Both the position numbers and the translations under genes were made by a program. This document shows, piece by piece, positions 46,077-55,606 of a stretch of 64,000 nt of DNA. The stretch lies in NCBI GenBank assembly GCA_963823675.1, contig CAWGMT010000012.1, forward strand, positions 1,674,001-1,738,000. The letters are read 5' to 3'. The notes below the pieces were generated by a model. The model had not been told where the DNA came from. It did not search any database and was given only the letters and a program-made list of their open reading frames with translations. Every line of letters begins with the position of its first letter. The first letter of the stretch is position 1. This stretch comes from CAWGMT01 sp963823675. GTDB taxonomy: Bacteria > Planctomycetota > Planctomycetia > Isosphaerales > Isosphaeraceae.

Positions 46077-48550
46077 TCAGTTTCGCTGGGGACTCACCTC
46101 GATGGCGAAGCTTTGACTGGCGCTGCCGGCAATCTCGGTGCCGGAGGAGGCGACCTTCTCGATTCCCCACTTCAAAGCGGCCTCGTCGAGCCGGCGCGCA
46201 TCGCGCTCGAGCGTCACGGAGACAACCACGTCGGCCGTGCCCGATCGATCAGGCGTTCCCGACAAGAGACCGGTAGCTGCGTCGATTGCGAGCCAGCGCG
46301 GTCCCCGCTGAATTTGGAATCGAACCCGTTCGACGTCCCAGAAGCTCATCAATTCCTTGCCATTCTTGACCCTGGTCCTGAGATCACCCAGCGATCGGAT
46401 CGCCTCGAGCGGATAGCGATACGCCTCGCCTTTTCTGGCTCGGGTCAAAGGCGCGCTGACGATGAGCGGCCGCGGCGAAGCGGCGTAGTCGGAAGGTCCG
46501 CTGCGCTTTCCCGCCACATCCACTGCAACCACCCTGTAAAAAGCCTTGTTCGCGTGGGGGAGCTGCACTCGTGGGCCCACGACTTCGAATTCAGTGGCCG
46601 GGGTTTCGGCCACGAAATTCGCCGGGAACTTCGAGGGCATTTTGTCGGATACGCCCACCGTGACGTCGTAGGGCCGGTCGCTGACGGAGAAGCCCTTCTC
46701 GTCGCTGGCGTAAACACGGTATGCCACTGGATTGAGGCCCGAGGCGCTGGGCGACCAGCGCAGGACGCCCCTGTTGCGCTCGCGGTCGAATTCGAGGCTG
46801 ACATCACGAGGCGGCGCCGGTCCCCGCGGCGTGAAGCTCCAGGTTGGGCTCCAGGGCCCCCAGACACCTTTCCCATCTTGCGCCCGGACGTGCCAGAAAT
46901 ACTTCGTGTCAGGATTCAGCAGGCCGGGGCCCGGCAGCGTGTAGCGAGCCTGGCCCGCGTCGCCTGTCCGGGAGATGAGCTTGGCGAAGCTCATGGAGAG
47001 GGGCCACTTCATGTCGGCGCGTGCCGGAGAGCTCGAAGTGGTAGTCGGCGACGGCGTCGCCGTCGCGATCGCGGGCGGGCCGCCACTGGAAGACGATCTC
47101 GGTCCCGTCGGCCACTCCACCCTCGAGTGGAAAGACCGGCTCGACCGGCGCATCGGGCGGCCGGGTCGCGGACCGCTCGACCCACTCCTGGGTGATCCGT
47201 ACCCGCCGGATGCTCGCCGATTCGTCGGTATATGTGAACGCGTTCGTGCCGACACCCATACCCGGAAGCGTCAGCGGCGCCATTTGCAGGTCGTTCCTGA
47301 TTTTGAGCCGCCGGAGATGTGCGCCATCGGACAGTTCGCACTTCAGAAGGTACCGGTACCGTGCTGGCCCATTGGGAGCGAAGAGCCCGTCGAGCGTGCG
47401 ATCGACCTCCTGCCACGAGTTGCCATCCCAGGAGAGTTTGAACACCGCGCCGGTTCCCTCGACCTCGAGCTTCCCTCCCACGAAGATGTAGGGACTGGAC
47501 ATCGTCCAGACGATCTTGCCGGCCTTTCCTTCCTCCGCCACGAGCTGGCCCTCCCGCTCCCGGATCGACTCAACGGTGGTGGCGCCAGCCCGCCAGGAGC
47601 GCCCTTTGAAGTCGGGGCGGTATTCCCACAAGCCATTGCAGAGCCTGTCCGGGAATCGAGGAGGCCCGGATCCGTGATACTTGATCGGGCTGGAATGCCC
47701 CCAGCGCCAGACGATCGCCTCGCCCGGCCGAAGCGTCATGTTCAGGGAACTGGCGGCCGAGTTGCGGTCCCCTGTGACCCTCCCTTCGAACACATAGATG
47801 GACGACTCCCACTCATCCCCGCGCACCGGTCCCTTTCCAGGATTCCCTGTGTGTGAGTACGGCGGATCAAATCGTGATCGCGCACCAGATCTTGTTCGCC
47901 CGCGACGGTCTCATTATCGCGCAGGAGGTAGATCGAGTGCATGTCGCCGTCCATCAGGTGCCAGTTGCCGTCATAGAAGACCTGTGTGACGCAATGCCCC
48001 ACCAGACGCGCGGGTGCAACCTTGAGGCCGGCCTTGCGCCACAGGCCGGCCAGACAGATGGAGTCGTTACCGCATGTATTGTGCCCATAAATGTTGAGGA
48101 CTTTCACAGGATCAAGAAGTTCGCCATTGTCGCCTTCGAGGTGGAAGCGATACTGCACTTCCTGCCACCAGAGGGCCCTGGCCTTGTCCCGGTCGCTCAT
48201 CCCAGGTTCAATGGCCCTGGCGACGATCCGATCGAGGCTGCGGAAATCGTTCTGGCCATTGGAGAGCCAGGGATTGACGACATCAGTTGCGCCACGTTCT
48301 CCATCCGGACGGAGCGATTCGATTCCCATGTCTGCTCAAAAGGCTGCCAGACGCCCTGCGGCGAGCGGCAGTTCCGGCCGTCCATCGTGCCCCCCTGGAC
48401 CACGACGTACTCGACCCGCCCCTTGTTGATCTCTTGGACGTGCTGCTTCGCCACGTCGGTCGGGTGATGATTCGACGCCCAGGGGGCGAGCGCGCCGTCG
48501 GGCGTCTGGCCCAGAAGCAGGACGGTCCAGGCCAACAGAGTTGTCGTCAT
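46077..48550 (-). CDS. Secreted transglutaminase-like / fibronectin-type protein, three frameshifts
   Basis: The ATG at 48550 follows GGAGAG and starts a short hydrophobic signal (MTTTLLAWTVLLLG). The middle part has a transglutaminase-like triad setting: NTCGNDSICLAGLWRKAG (Cys), then VFYDGNWHLMDGDMHSIYLL (His, Asp). The rest is beta-rich with fibronectin III-type segments (DTKYFWHVRAQDGKGVWGPW; LNPVAYRVYASDEKGF) and a putative-Ig ending with LLSGTPDRSGTADVVVSVT. Frames must be joined three times: one base missing near 48290, one missing near 47828, and one extra C near 47024. Corrected length is 824 aa. The protein could crosslink or cleave surface polymers, but its substrate is unknown. 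The gene is preceded by the DCC oxidoreductase on the same strand with a 110-bp gap. Confidence 0.75.
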
Positions 48551-48660
48551 GAGCTTCTCTCCAGCAGGAGCGCGATCGGCTTGGCCGGACTGCGGGCGAG
48601 GCCAATGAATCACCCATTGTAACGTCTGTAACAAGCTGTTCCAATCACCGAACGATGCGG

Positions 48661-49116
48661 TCACTGAAGGAACCGCGCTCGCTCTTCCGCCGAGGGAATC
48701 CGGCACGCATCGCGCTTACCAAACCAGCGATATCGGTTGCGGGCTATGACGCGGTAAACCGGATTGCGGATCGCGCGCGGAACGAACCGCGCGAGACTCA
48801 GCAACCACCAGAGACCTCCGAGGCGGCGGTAGACTTCGAGTGATGCGTCCGACTGGTCGTGGATGCCCGATTCATCGACGTAGACCATCGACCACCTGGT
48901 GGGGTCATCGGGTAGTGGAGGAAGCAGCCTGCTGGCGGTCTCCCCACGCAGCGGAGCAAACAAGAACTGCTGCCGCCGATCGATCCGCAGCATCAGGTTG
49001 ACGAAAGTGTTGCACATCACGCACACGTCATCAAAGAAGATGACGGGTTTTTCAATTCCGGCCGCGGACAGCGAATGATTCGGTGGGAGCTGTTGCATTT
49101 CTAACTTTTCGCGCAT
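48661..49116 (-). CDS. DCC-family thiol-disulfide oxidoreductase (DUF393)
   Basis: A 151-aa protein with the DCC signature near the start (VIFFDDVCVMCNTFVNLMLR; Cys-x-x-Cys) and the family's closing motif (NRYRWFGKRDACRIP). The fold is thioredoxin-like, and members are small cytoplasmic redox proteins of uncertain role. The first half also contains LFAPLRGETASRLLPPLPDD, typical of the family. The start at 49116 is chosen by frame length. A second ATG (MQQLPPNHS) lies six codons inside. It may share a transcript with the transglutaminase-like gene. Confidence 0.8.
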   Translation of the reverse strand: MREKLEMQQLPPNHSLSAAGIEKPVIFFDDVCVMCNTFVNLMLRIDRRQQFLFAPLRGETASRLLPPLPDDPTRWSMVYVDESGIHDQSDASLEVYRRLGGLWWLLSLARFVPRAIRNPVYRVIARNRYRWFGKRDACRIPSAEERARFLQ

Positions 49117-49440
49117 CGACGGGCCCTACTCGACCTCAGCGACCGCGCCGGCGGATGACGAACCGCTTCGCGGTCGCACACGAGCGAACAGTGCCAGTCT
49201 AGCCCAGACGGCTACCCGTTTGAAAGCGTCTCTTTCGAGAGGGAGCAGATCGGCTTGAGCGATGGGAAGGCGATGAGGGGGCTCTGCTTTCCGCTTGGCC
49301 GTCGGGCGAGCACCCGGTCTCAGAAATTGCTGTCGCCGATGCGACCCGCTTGATGTCTTGCATTCGATCCGCTTATACTCCGTCCCGCTCGGTTCATTTG
49401 TTTTCCGATTGAAATGGCTGTCGAAGAGGAGTTGCACGCG
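49117..49440. promoter_or_regulatory. Divergent intergenic region, DCC protein / PEP-CTERM protein
   Basis: A 324-bp gap between divergent genes. It holds both promoters. The PEP-CTERM gene's ribosome site (AGAGGAG, at about 49424-49430) is near its 3' end. Nothing else was recognised. Confidence 0.45.
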
Positions 49441-50433
49441 ATGACCGCATTCGCACGATCGGTATACGCGATCTTGCCGTCTCTGGCACTGGTCGTGACG
49501 GCGCAGTTCCCGGCAGCCGCAAGGGCTGGAACCCTGTATTCCACCGACTCCCTCGGCAACATCCTTTATGGCTACGACACCAACACCGGCATCGGATCGA
49601 TCATCTCCAGCGACCCGAACGCCATTAATTTCCCGACCGGCCTGGCACTCACGTCCGACGGGTCCACTCTTTACCTGGCGAATCGTGGCGCCAACGATAT
49701 CGAAAAGTTTAACACCACGACCGGTGCATACACTCTCTTCGCCGGCCCCTCGACCGGACTGGTCGCTCCGGAGGATATCCTTCTGAGCGCCGACGGAAAA
49801 ACGCTGTACGTGGCCAACTCATTCGCCGGCAACATCCTCAAGTTCGACACGACGACTGGCATGGGCTCGGTCTTGGCATCGGGCCTCAGTTATCCGACAG
49901 GGTTGGCTCTGACGCCGGACGGGGCGACGCTGTTCGTCAGCGAATTCACCGGAAACAAGATCGACCGGATCAATACTTCCACTGGTGCTATCTCGCCCTT
50001 TGCCTCGCTGACGTTTCCCGGCGGCTTGGCCGTCACGTCGGACGGCAAGAGCCTTTATGCAACGATCGACAATAACCCGGGATCGATCTATCGTTTCGAC
50101 ATCGCCACCGGGGCGCCTACACTGTTCGCATCCAGCGGGCTGACCGCACCGCTCGGTCTGGCGCTGACGCCCGATAACTCGACGCTCTACGTTGCCGACA
50201 TTCAGTCCAGCCAGATTCTTAGCTACGACACGGCGACCGGCCAGGAATCGGTCTTCGCAACCCAGCCCGCGCCTGGCTATCCTGGTTATCTGGCCCTGTT
50301 TGCCAGCCAAGTCGCGCCAGAGCCCTCGAGTCTCGTGTTAGCCGCAGCCGCGGCGGCCACTTTGGTTGTTTACTGCCTGCGCACGCGTGCCCGCGCCTGC
50401 CGGCTGGGGTGCGGCCCGCCGGCGCGCGTGTGA
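49441..50433 (+). CDS. PEP-CTERM beta-propeller protein
   Basis: A 330-aa protein. The ATG at 49441 (MTAFARS) follows GAGGAG at 9 bases and begins a signal peptide (ILPSLALVVTAQFPAAARA). An upstream in-frame ATG at 49414 has no comparable site. The mature part consists of repeated blades (PTGLALTSDGSTLYLANRG, PEDILLSADGKTLYVANSFA, PTGLALTPDGATLFVSEFTG, PLGLALTPDNSTLYVADI), an NHL/SMP-30-like propeller. The C-terminus has PEPSSLVLAAAAAATLVVYC then basic LRTRARAC: the PEP motif, hydrophobic helix and basic tail of PEP-CTERM sorting. It should be processed by an exosortase, which is not in this window. Function is surface or matrix associated; no enzyme motif is seen. Confidence 0.85.
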   Translation: MTAFARSVYAILPSLALVVTAQFPAAARAGTLYSTDSLGNILYGYDTNTGIGSIISSDPNAINFPTGLALTSDGSTLYLANRGANDIEKFNTTTGAYTLFAGPSTGLVAPEDILLSADGKTLYVANSFAGNILKFDTTTGMGSVLASGLSYPTGLALTPDGATLFVSEFTGNKIDRINTSTGAISPFASLTFPGGLAVTSDGKSLYATIDNNPGSIYRFDIATGAPTLFASSGLTAPLGLALTPDNSTLYVADIQSSQILSYDTATGQESVFATQPAPGYPGYLALFASQVAPEPSSLVLAAAAAATLVVYCLRTRARACRLGCGPPARV

Positions 50434-51020
50434 AACAGCACCAGGCCGCTCTCCCATTCGTAAGATCCCTGTTATTCGTGATTAGAGTCCCTGCAAACCC
50501 AAACTGTGGGAAATCGTCAGAGGAGTCAACCACGAATAGGACGAATCTAACGAATAAATACAAAAGGCTGGATTATCGAGTGCTTGTCAGGACCTACGAT
50601 CACGACGAGTTCGTCTGGCGATACCCACGAGACCGCTCTCCCATTCGTATAATTCGTGCCTTTCGTGGTTAAGAATCCCGGGTTCCCTCTTCGGCCAACT
50701 TGGACTGGTTCCGACGGGGCACCCTGATCGCGCTGCACCGCCGACTTGAGATTCTTCCCGTTTTCGTGACTTTCGTGCCTTTCGTGGTTAAGAATTCGGA
50801 TTCCCCGCTTGGCCAAATGGGTTCGCAGCGCCCGCGTGGAGCGGCGCGTTCGCTGGTTGCGGATTATGGATTTTCCCAATTGATATGATTACCATGCTTT
50901 CTGCGAAAGCGAACAAAAGCGAGCGAGCGCTGCTCGGCTTTCCGGGGTCACGAGCGACGATCAACTGCTCGGCGTCGAGCTCGTCGCGCTGAAGGCGGCG
51001 GGCGCCAAACGGATCTTGCG
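50434..51020. repeat. Intergenic dispersed repeats (TTCGTGGTT family)
   Basis: A 587-bp gap with several related units. Direct copies lie at about 50632-50700 and 50751-50818, sharing TTCGTGCCTTTCGTGGTTAA and then a similar tail ending GGCCAA. A shorter partial copy at 50445-50494 shares CCGCTCTCCCATTCGTA with the second. An inverted copy at about 50519-50565 contains AACCACGAATAGGACGAATC. The pattern is that of a small dispersed repeat family, probably not coding. The sigma factor promoter must lie in the last part. Confidence 0.6.
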
Positions 51021-51596
51021 ATGAACGAGGTCACATCGATCCTTTCGGCGATGGAAGAAGGCGAGCCGAGGGCGGCCGAACTGCTCCTGCCGCTGGTCTA
51101 TGACGAGCTGCGCAAGCTAGCCGCCTTGAAGCTGGCGCAGGAAAAGCCCGGCCAGACGCTCCAGGCTACGGCATTGGTTCATGAAGCGTACCTCCGTCTG
51201 GTCGATACCGAAAAAGCCCAAGAGTGGAACAGCCGCGGCCATTTCTTCGCCGCGGCCGCCGAAGCCATGCGGCGCATCCTGGTGAATCGGGCTCGCGACA
51301 AGCAGCGCCTCAAGCGCGGCGGCGATCAGCAACGGATCGATCTCGAAGAGGTCGAGCTTGAGTGCGACGCTCAAGGCCTGGATATGCTCGCCCTCGATGA
51401 GGCGCTCGAACAGCTCGCGGTCGAGCAGCCCGCCTGCGCCGAGCTGGTCAAGCTCCGTTTCTTCGCTGGTCTGACCCAGGAGGAATCGGCCCAGGCTCTC
51501 GGCGTGACCCGGCGCACTGCCGACCGCTACTGGTCCTACGCCCGCGCCTGGCTGTTCGACGCCCTCGAAGACGGCGAGCCCGAAGCCGGAACTTAA
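51021..51596 (+). CDS. ECF-type RNA polymerase sigma factor
   Basis: A 191-aa sigma-70 family protein of the ECF type common in planctomycetes. Region 2 is at about residues 25-95 (LVYDELRKLAALKLAQEKPG, ATALVHEAYLRLVD, FFAAAAEAMRRILVNRARDK). Region 4 is at about 130-180 (LVKLRFFAGLTQEESAQALG, then VTRRTADRYWSYARAWLF, a helix-turn-helix). It has no anti-sigma partner nearby. Instead a kinase gene follows on the same strand, which is the typical planctomycete pairing and suggests control by phosphorylation. The ATG at 51021 lacks a strong ribosome site. Genes it controls are unknown. Confidence 0.9.
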   Translation: MNEVTSILSAMEEGEPRAAELLLPLVYDELRKLAALKLAQEKPGQTLQATALVHEAYLRLVDTEKAQEWNSRGHFFAAAAEAMRRILVNRARDKQRLKRGGDQQRIDLEEVELECDAQGLDMLALDEALEQLAVEQPACAELVKLRFFAGLTQEESAQALGVTRRTADRYWSYARAWLFDALEDGEPEAGT

Positions 51597-51770
51597 TTCG
51601 TTTGCAGCGGGGTTTCGTCGAGGACCCTGTTTTCTTTGGCCAAGAACGCCCGTGATGAGCGTAAACGGCAACGCGCCCAGTGATCCCGAGCGAAAATCGG
51701 CAGCGTCCTGTCGCAATTCGTGCCCATACGGGGCACTGGTCTATAGCGGCCTGAAACAGGGAGTTCATCC

Positions 51771-54700
51771 GTGACCCGTCGCGGTGACGATCTCGACGTG
51801 ATGGCGATCTTCAATGAGGCTCTGGACCAACCTTCGCCTGCCGCACGCAGCGCCTACCTCGCGCGTGCCTGCGGTGGCGACCACCTGGTCCGGGCGCGCG
51901 TCGAGACCCTGCTTTTGGCCCATGAACGGTCCAAAGGCTTCCTGGAGTCGCCCGCGTACGCAGCGACGGGCGACATCGCCCGGCACACTCTGATCGAAGG
52001 ACCCGGCACCGTCATCGGCCCGTACAAGCTGCTGGAGAAAATCGGCGAGGGGGGCATGGGCGTCGTGTACATGGCCGAGCAATCGGTACCGATGCGGCGC
52101 AAGGTCGCGCTCAAGATCATCAAGCCCGGCATGGACACGCGCCAGGTGATTGCGCGCTTCGAGGCTGAGCGCCAGGCGCTGGCGATGATGGAGCACCCCA
52201 ACATTGCGCGCGTGCTCGACGGCGGCACGACGGGAGAAGTGGCGGGTGGAGGGTGGAGAGTGGCGGGAAAAGAGGAAAATGAGGCTTTCTCTCCCTCCAC
52301 CCACCACGCGCCACCCGCCACCGCTTCGGGCCGTCCCTACTTCGTGATGGAGCTCGTCCGCGGCATCCCGATCACCGAATATTGCGATCAAGAGCGGCTG
52401 AGCATCGACGACCGGCTCGATCTCTTCGCGCTCGTATGCCAGGCCGTGCAGCATGCGCATCAAAAGGGGATCATTCACCGGGACATCAAGCCGTCGAACG
52501 TCTTGATCACACTCCATGACGGAGTGCCGGTTCCCAAGGTCATCGATTTCGGAATTGCCAAGGCGACCGGCCAGCAGAGCCTCACGGAGAAGACGCTCTT
52601 TACCGGCTTTGCCCAATTGATCGGGACGCCTTTGTACATGAGCCCCGAGCAGGCTGCGCTGAGCGGAATCGAGGTTGACGCCCGTTGCGACATTTATTCC
52701 CTCGGCGTCTTGCTTTACGAACTGCTGACCGGGATGACGCCGTTCGATCAAGAGACGTTTCGAATGGCCGCGGTGGATGAGGTGTGGCGGATGATCCGCG
52801 AAGAGGATCCGCCGGCGCCGAGCTCGCGATTGATGTCACTCGGCGCCACCCAAACCGCTGTCTCGGTCAACCGTCGCAGCGATCCACGCCGGCTCAATCG
52901 ATCGCTGCGCGGCGAGCTGGACTGGATTGTGATGAAGGCCCTCGAGAAGGACCGCGGCCGCCGCTACGAGACGGCCGGCGCCTTCGCCGCCGACATCGAG
53001 CGCTACCGCAAGCATCTGCCGGTCGAGGCCGGCCCACCCTCGGCCTGGTATCGCGGCCGCAGGTTCGCCCGGCGCCATCGGCTGGCCTTGACGACGACGG
53101 TCATCCTGGCGCTCTCCATCACGCTCGTCGGCGGGATCTGGGTCTGGTCCGCGGTGTCGGTTGACCGAGCGCGGCGAGCCGCAGCGCAATCCCGCACCGA
53201 GTTGAACCGGCGGGTCGCCGAAGCGCGCCGCCATCGCTATGTGGTTGACATCCGTCAGGCGCACGAATTGGTGCAGGCTGGCAGAGGGCACGATGCCCGT
53301 GAATTGCTCAAGAAGTGGCAGCCCGCGCCCGGTGAGGAAGAAGTGAGAAACTTCGCCTGGTACTATCTGCGGCGCCTTTGCCACGGCGAGAAACGGACAC
53401 TCCACGGCCACGAAGGACCGGTCTTTTGCGCGGATTTTTCACCCGATGGCCGGACGCTCGTCTCTTGCGGTAAGGATCGCACCGTGCGGTTCTGGGACGT
53501 GTTGACCGGCCGGCTGCTGCGCACCATCACCGTCTCCTCCGACGAGGTCGACGCGGTCGCCTTTTCGCCTGACGGCCGAACGGTGGTCACAGGCGGTGAT
53601 GATGGTCAAGTCCAGCTCTGGGACGTCGCCACTGGCAACCGCCTCGCGACGATCGCCGCACACAAGGGGCCTGCCGGCGCGGGTTTCTCGCGCGATGGCC
53701 GCCGGCTGATTTCCGGGGGGCAGTACGATCATCTGATCAAGATCTGGGAAGTGAAAACGCATCAGCTTCTGTCGTCCCGGAAAGTCACCGACAACGGGCT
53801 CAACAGCGGTGTGTTGTCGCCGGACGGAACGACCCTCGCAACCGCGGGTGGAGATGGCTACGTCCGCCTCTGGAACGTCGCGGACCTGACACCCAAGAAG
53901 AGCCTGCGCGCTGGCGATCTCCTCTATGGCCTGGCTTTCTCGGCCGACGGCACACGAATCGCCGCTGCGGACGGGGGGGGCCGCGCAGTGGTCTGGGACA
54001 TCAAGACCGGCCAACCGCGGCCCGGGTTCAACGCTGTCACTCATGTCAACGATGTCCAGGCCGTGGCCTTCCTCGCCGGGGATCGCATGCTGGTCTCGGC
54101 TGACGGTCGCGGCAACCTGTGGCTTTCCGATGCCTCAACAGGAAACCGCCTCGCAACGCTCAGCGGTCACGCCGCCAAGATCTGGGGACTATCGGTTTCG
54201 CCGGACGGCATGACGCTCGCGACAACCAGCAGCGACGAGACCGTCAAGCTTTGGGATGCCCGCCTACCGCAGCGCTGGCTCGCGATCCCGGTCCCGAACG
54301 GCGGGGGACCGATCGCCTTCACGCCGGATGGGCAAACGCTGGTCGCGGCTGACGCCGTCGGGGGAAGGATATTCGAGCCCGGGCGCGGCGGACCAGGGCA
54401 CGCCGTGGGTGCTGAGCTGGAGCTGAGCGGCTTCGACCCGAATACCGGTGCCAGGCGATTTCACCAAGTCGTTCCGCGGCAGCAAAACCCTCTCTATTAC
54501 TACCTCACGGCCGATGGAGCTCATGCGCTCTACGCCGAGCCGGGCCCAACGGCCACAATGTGGGAGGTTGCATCCGGGAAGCGGCTTGCCACGCTCAATA
54601 ATTTCGTCGCCCTCAAGCCAGTCGGGGCCGGTTTTGGGGGGTTCTGGGCTCAAGGTGGTCCGTTCGAGCTAGTCAACTCGGTCACCGGGGAGAGGCGCGT

Positions 54701-55229
54701 TCTGGACGGGACGGAGGGCACCTTCGTCGTGACCTCAGCAAGACAGGCCCCGCTTCTGGCATTGGGAACTGCGCGTGAGTTGGCGATCTTTGACGGGGCG
54801 GCGACGCGCATGAAGCGGAGGCGCTCTGGGATCGACGCGGGCTGGAGTGCCGCGGCGTTCTCTCCCGACGCGACAATTCTCGCCACCGCCGCGACGACTC
54901 CCCACGGACTGATCCAGTTGTGGGATGTGAGCACGCTGAAACTGCTCGACAGCCTACCGGGCCATTCGGCCAACGTCTCGGAACTGGATTTCTCGCCCGA
55001 CGGAAAAGTCCTGGCATCCGTGAGTGGCGACGGGGCCGTCAAGCTGTGGGACGTCGCTGCCCGAGCGGAACTGCTGGCGCTACGCGGTCCGTTCCAGCCT
55101 CAGTCTAGTATCCGTTTCGCGCCCGACGGCCGAAGTCTCGCGTTCCGCGCGACTGCCGGCGCCAAGGGATGGATTTATCTGCTCCAAACGACGTTGCCGG
55201 ATGACGTCAATTCGGAGGGGGGCCCGTGA
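51771..55229 (+). CDS. Ser/Thr protein kinase with WD40 propeller, kinase domain carries an insertion
   Basis: A 1,152-aa protein. The kinase domain is about residues 85-370: GEGGMGVVYMAEQ (91), VALKIIKPG, LDGGTT then a 30-residue insertion (155-184), GRPYFVMELVRGIPITEYCD, HRDIKPSNVLI (His 236), DFGIAKATG (259), GTPLYMSPEQ. A transmembrane helix (LALTTTVILALSITLVGG) lies at 438-460, followed by WD40 blades from about 540 to the end (FSPDGRTLVSCGKDRTVRFW, VAFSPDGRTVVTGGDDGQVQ, LDFSPDGKVLASVSGDGAVK and others). The gene starts 174 bp after the sigma factor and the two are probably one signalling unit: a membrane kinase with a periplasmic WD40 sensor acting on an ECF sigma. The kinase is otherwise standard. 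The insertion sits at the hinge side before strand beta-5. Confidence 0.9.
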   Translation: MTRRGDDLDVMAIFNEALDQPSPAARSAYLARACGGDHLVRARVETLLLAHERSKGFLESPAYAATGDIARHTLIEGPGTVIGPYKLLEKIGEGGMGVVYMAEQSVPMRRKVALKIIKPGMDTRQVIARFEAERQALAMMEHPNIARVLDGGTTGEVAGGGWRVAGKEENEAFSPSTHHAPPATASGRPYFVMELVRGIPITEYCDQERLSIDDRLDLFALVCQAVQHAHQKGIIHRDIKPSNVLITLHDGVPVPKVIDFGIAKATGQQSLTEKTLFTGFAQLIGTPLYMSPEQAALSGIEVDARCDIYSLGVLLYELLTGMTPFDQETFRMAAVDEVWRMIREEDPPAPSSRLMSLGATQTAVSVNRRSDPRRLNRSLRGELDWIVMKALEKDRGRRYETAGAFAADIERYRKHLPVEAGPPSAWYRGRRFARRHRLALTTTVILALSITLVGGIWVWSAVSVDRARRAAAQSRTELNRRVAEARRHRYVVDIRQAHELVQAGRGHDARELLKKWQPAPGEEEVRNFAWYYLRRLCHGEKRTLHGHEGPVFCADFSPDGRTLVSCGKDRTVRFWDVLTGRLLRTITVSSDEVDAVAFSPDGRTVVTGGDDGQVQLWDVATGNRLATIAAHKGPAGAGFSRDGRRLISGGQYDHLIKIWEVKTHQLLSSRKVTDNGLNSGVLSPDGTTLATAGGDGYVRLWNVADLTPKKSLRAGDLLYGLAFSADGTRIAAADGGGRAVVWDIKTGQPRPGFNAVTHVNDVQAVAFLAGDRMLVSADGRGNLWLSDASTGNRLATLSGHAAKIWGLSVSPDGMTLATTSSDETVKLWDARLPQRWLAIPVPNGGGPIAFTPDGQTLVAADAVGGRIFEPGRGGPGHAVGAELELSGFDPNTGARRFHQVVPRQQNPLYYYLTADGAHALYAEPGPTATMWEVASGKRLATLNNFVALKPVGAGFGGFWAQGGPFELVNSVTGERRVLDGTEGTFVVTSARQAPLLALGTARELAIFDGAATRMKRRRSGIDAGWSAAAFSPDATILATAATTPHGLIQLWDVSTLKLLDSLPGHSANVSELDFSPDGKVLASVSGDGAVKLWDVAARAELLALRGPFQPQSSIRFAPDGRSLAFRATAGAKGWIYLLQTTLPDDVNSEGGP
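52233..52322 (+). mobile_element. 90-bp palindromic element inserted in frame in the kinase gene
   Basis: A 90-bp block interrupts a sequence that in this kinase family reads LDGGTT-x-SGRPYFVMEL without a gap. Its left arm GTGGCGGGTGGAGGGTGG (from 52239) and right arm, ending CACGCGCCACCCGCCAC at 52320, are imperfect inverted repeats separated by an A/G-rich loop (GGGAAAAGAGGAAAATGAGG). The arms form a GC-rich hairpin. Size and symmetry suit a REP- or MITE-like element. The 90 bp is a multiple of three and has no stop in this frame, so it adds 30 residues (EVAGGGWRVAGKEENEAFSP plus PSTHHAPPAT-like sequence). Confidence 0.75.
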
Positions 55230-55606
55230 GTATGGAGAAGATCGTCGTTGCATCGCCGCCACCGCACGGTTCACTTGGAGGCGATCCGAAAAGCCCCGGA
55301 GGGGCGGCAGAACGTAGCCTGGGGCGAGAGCCCCAGGACATTGGCCGACGCCCCCACGACCGTTCCGTTGCAGGCGATCCGAAAAGCCCCGAAGGGGCGG
55401 CAGAACGTAGCCTGGGGCGTCAGCCCCAGGACGTTGGCCGACGCCCCCACGACCGCTCCTCGAGCCCCAGCGCGGCGAAAGACGTCCCCAAAGGCCTCGC
55501 TGGGCTTCTGTCGCCCCTCCGGGGCTTTCCCGAAGAGGAGATGTCGTGGTTGCCGGTTCCTGCGGCTCCCGCCCCAGGCTACACTCTGACGCCCCCATTC
55601 GGGGGA
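55230..55606. repeat. 93-bp tandem hairpin repeats and an inverted copy
   Basis: Two copies start at 55281 and 55374, 93 bp apart, and share GCGATCCGAAAAGCCCC. Each has two hairpins, GCCCCGGAGGGGC-type and CCTGGGGC-loop-GCCCCAGG, then GGCCGACGCCCCCACGACCG. A third, inverted copy lies at about 55493-55600 (CCCCTCCGGGGCTTTC, later CCCCAGGCTAC). The block begins about 50 bp after the kinase stop and ends just before the Rpn nuclease stop on the other strand, so it may act as a terminator region for both. It looks like a dispersed intergenic repeat family. Confidence 0.7.
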
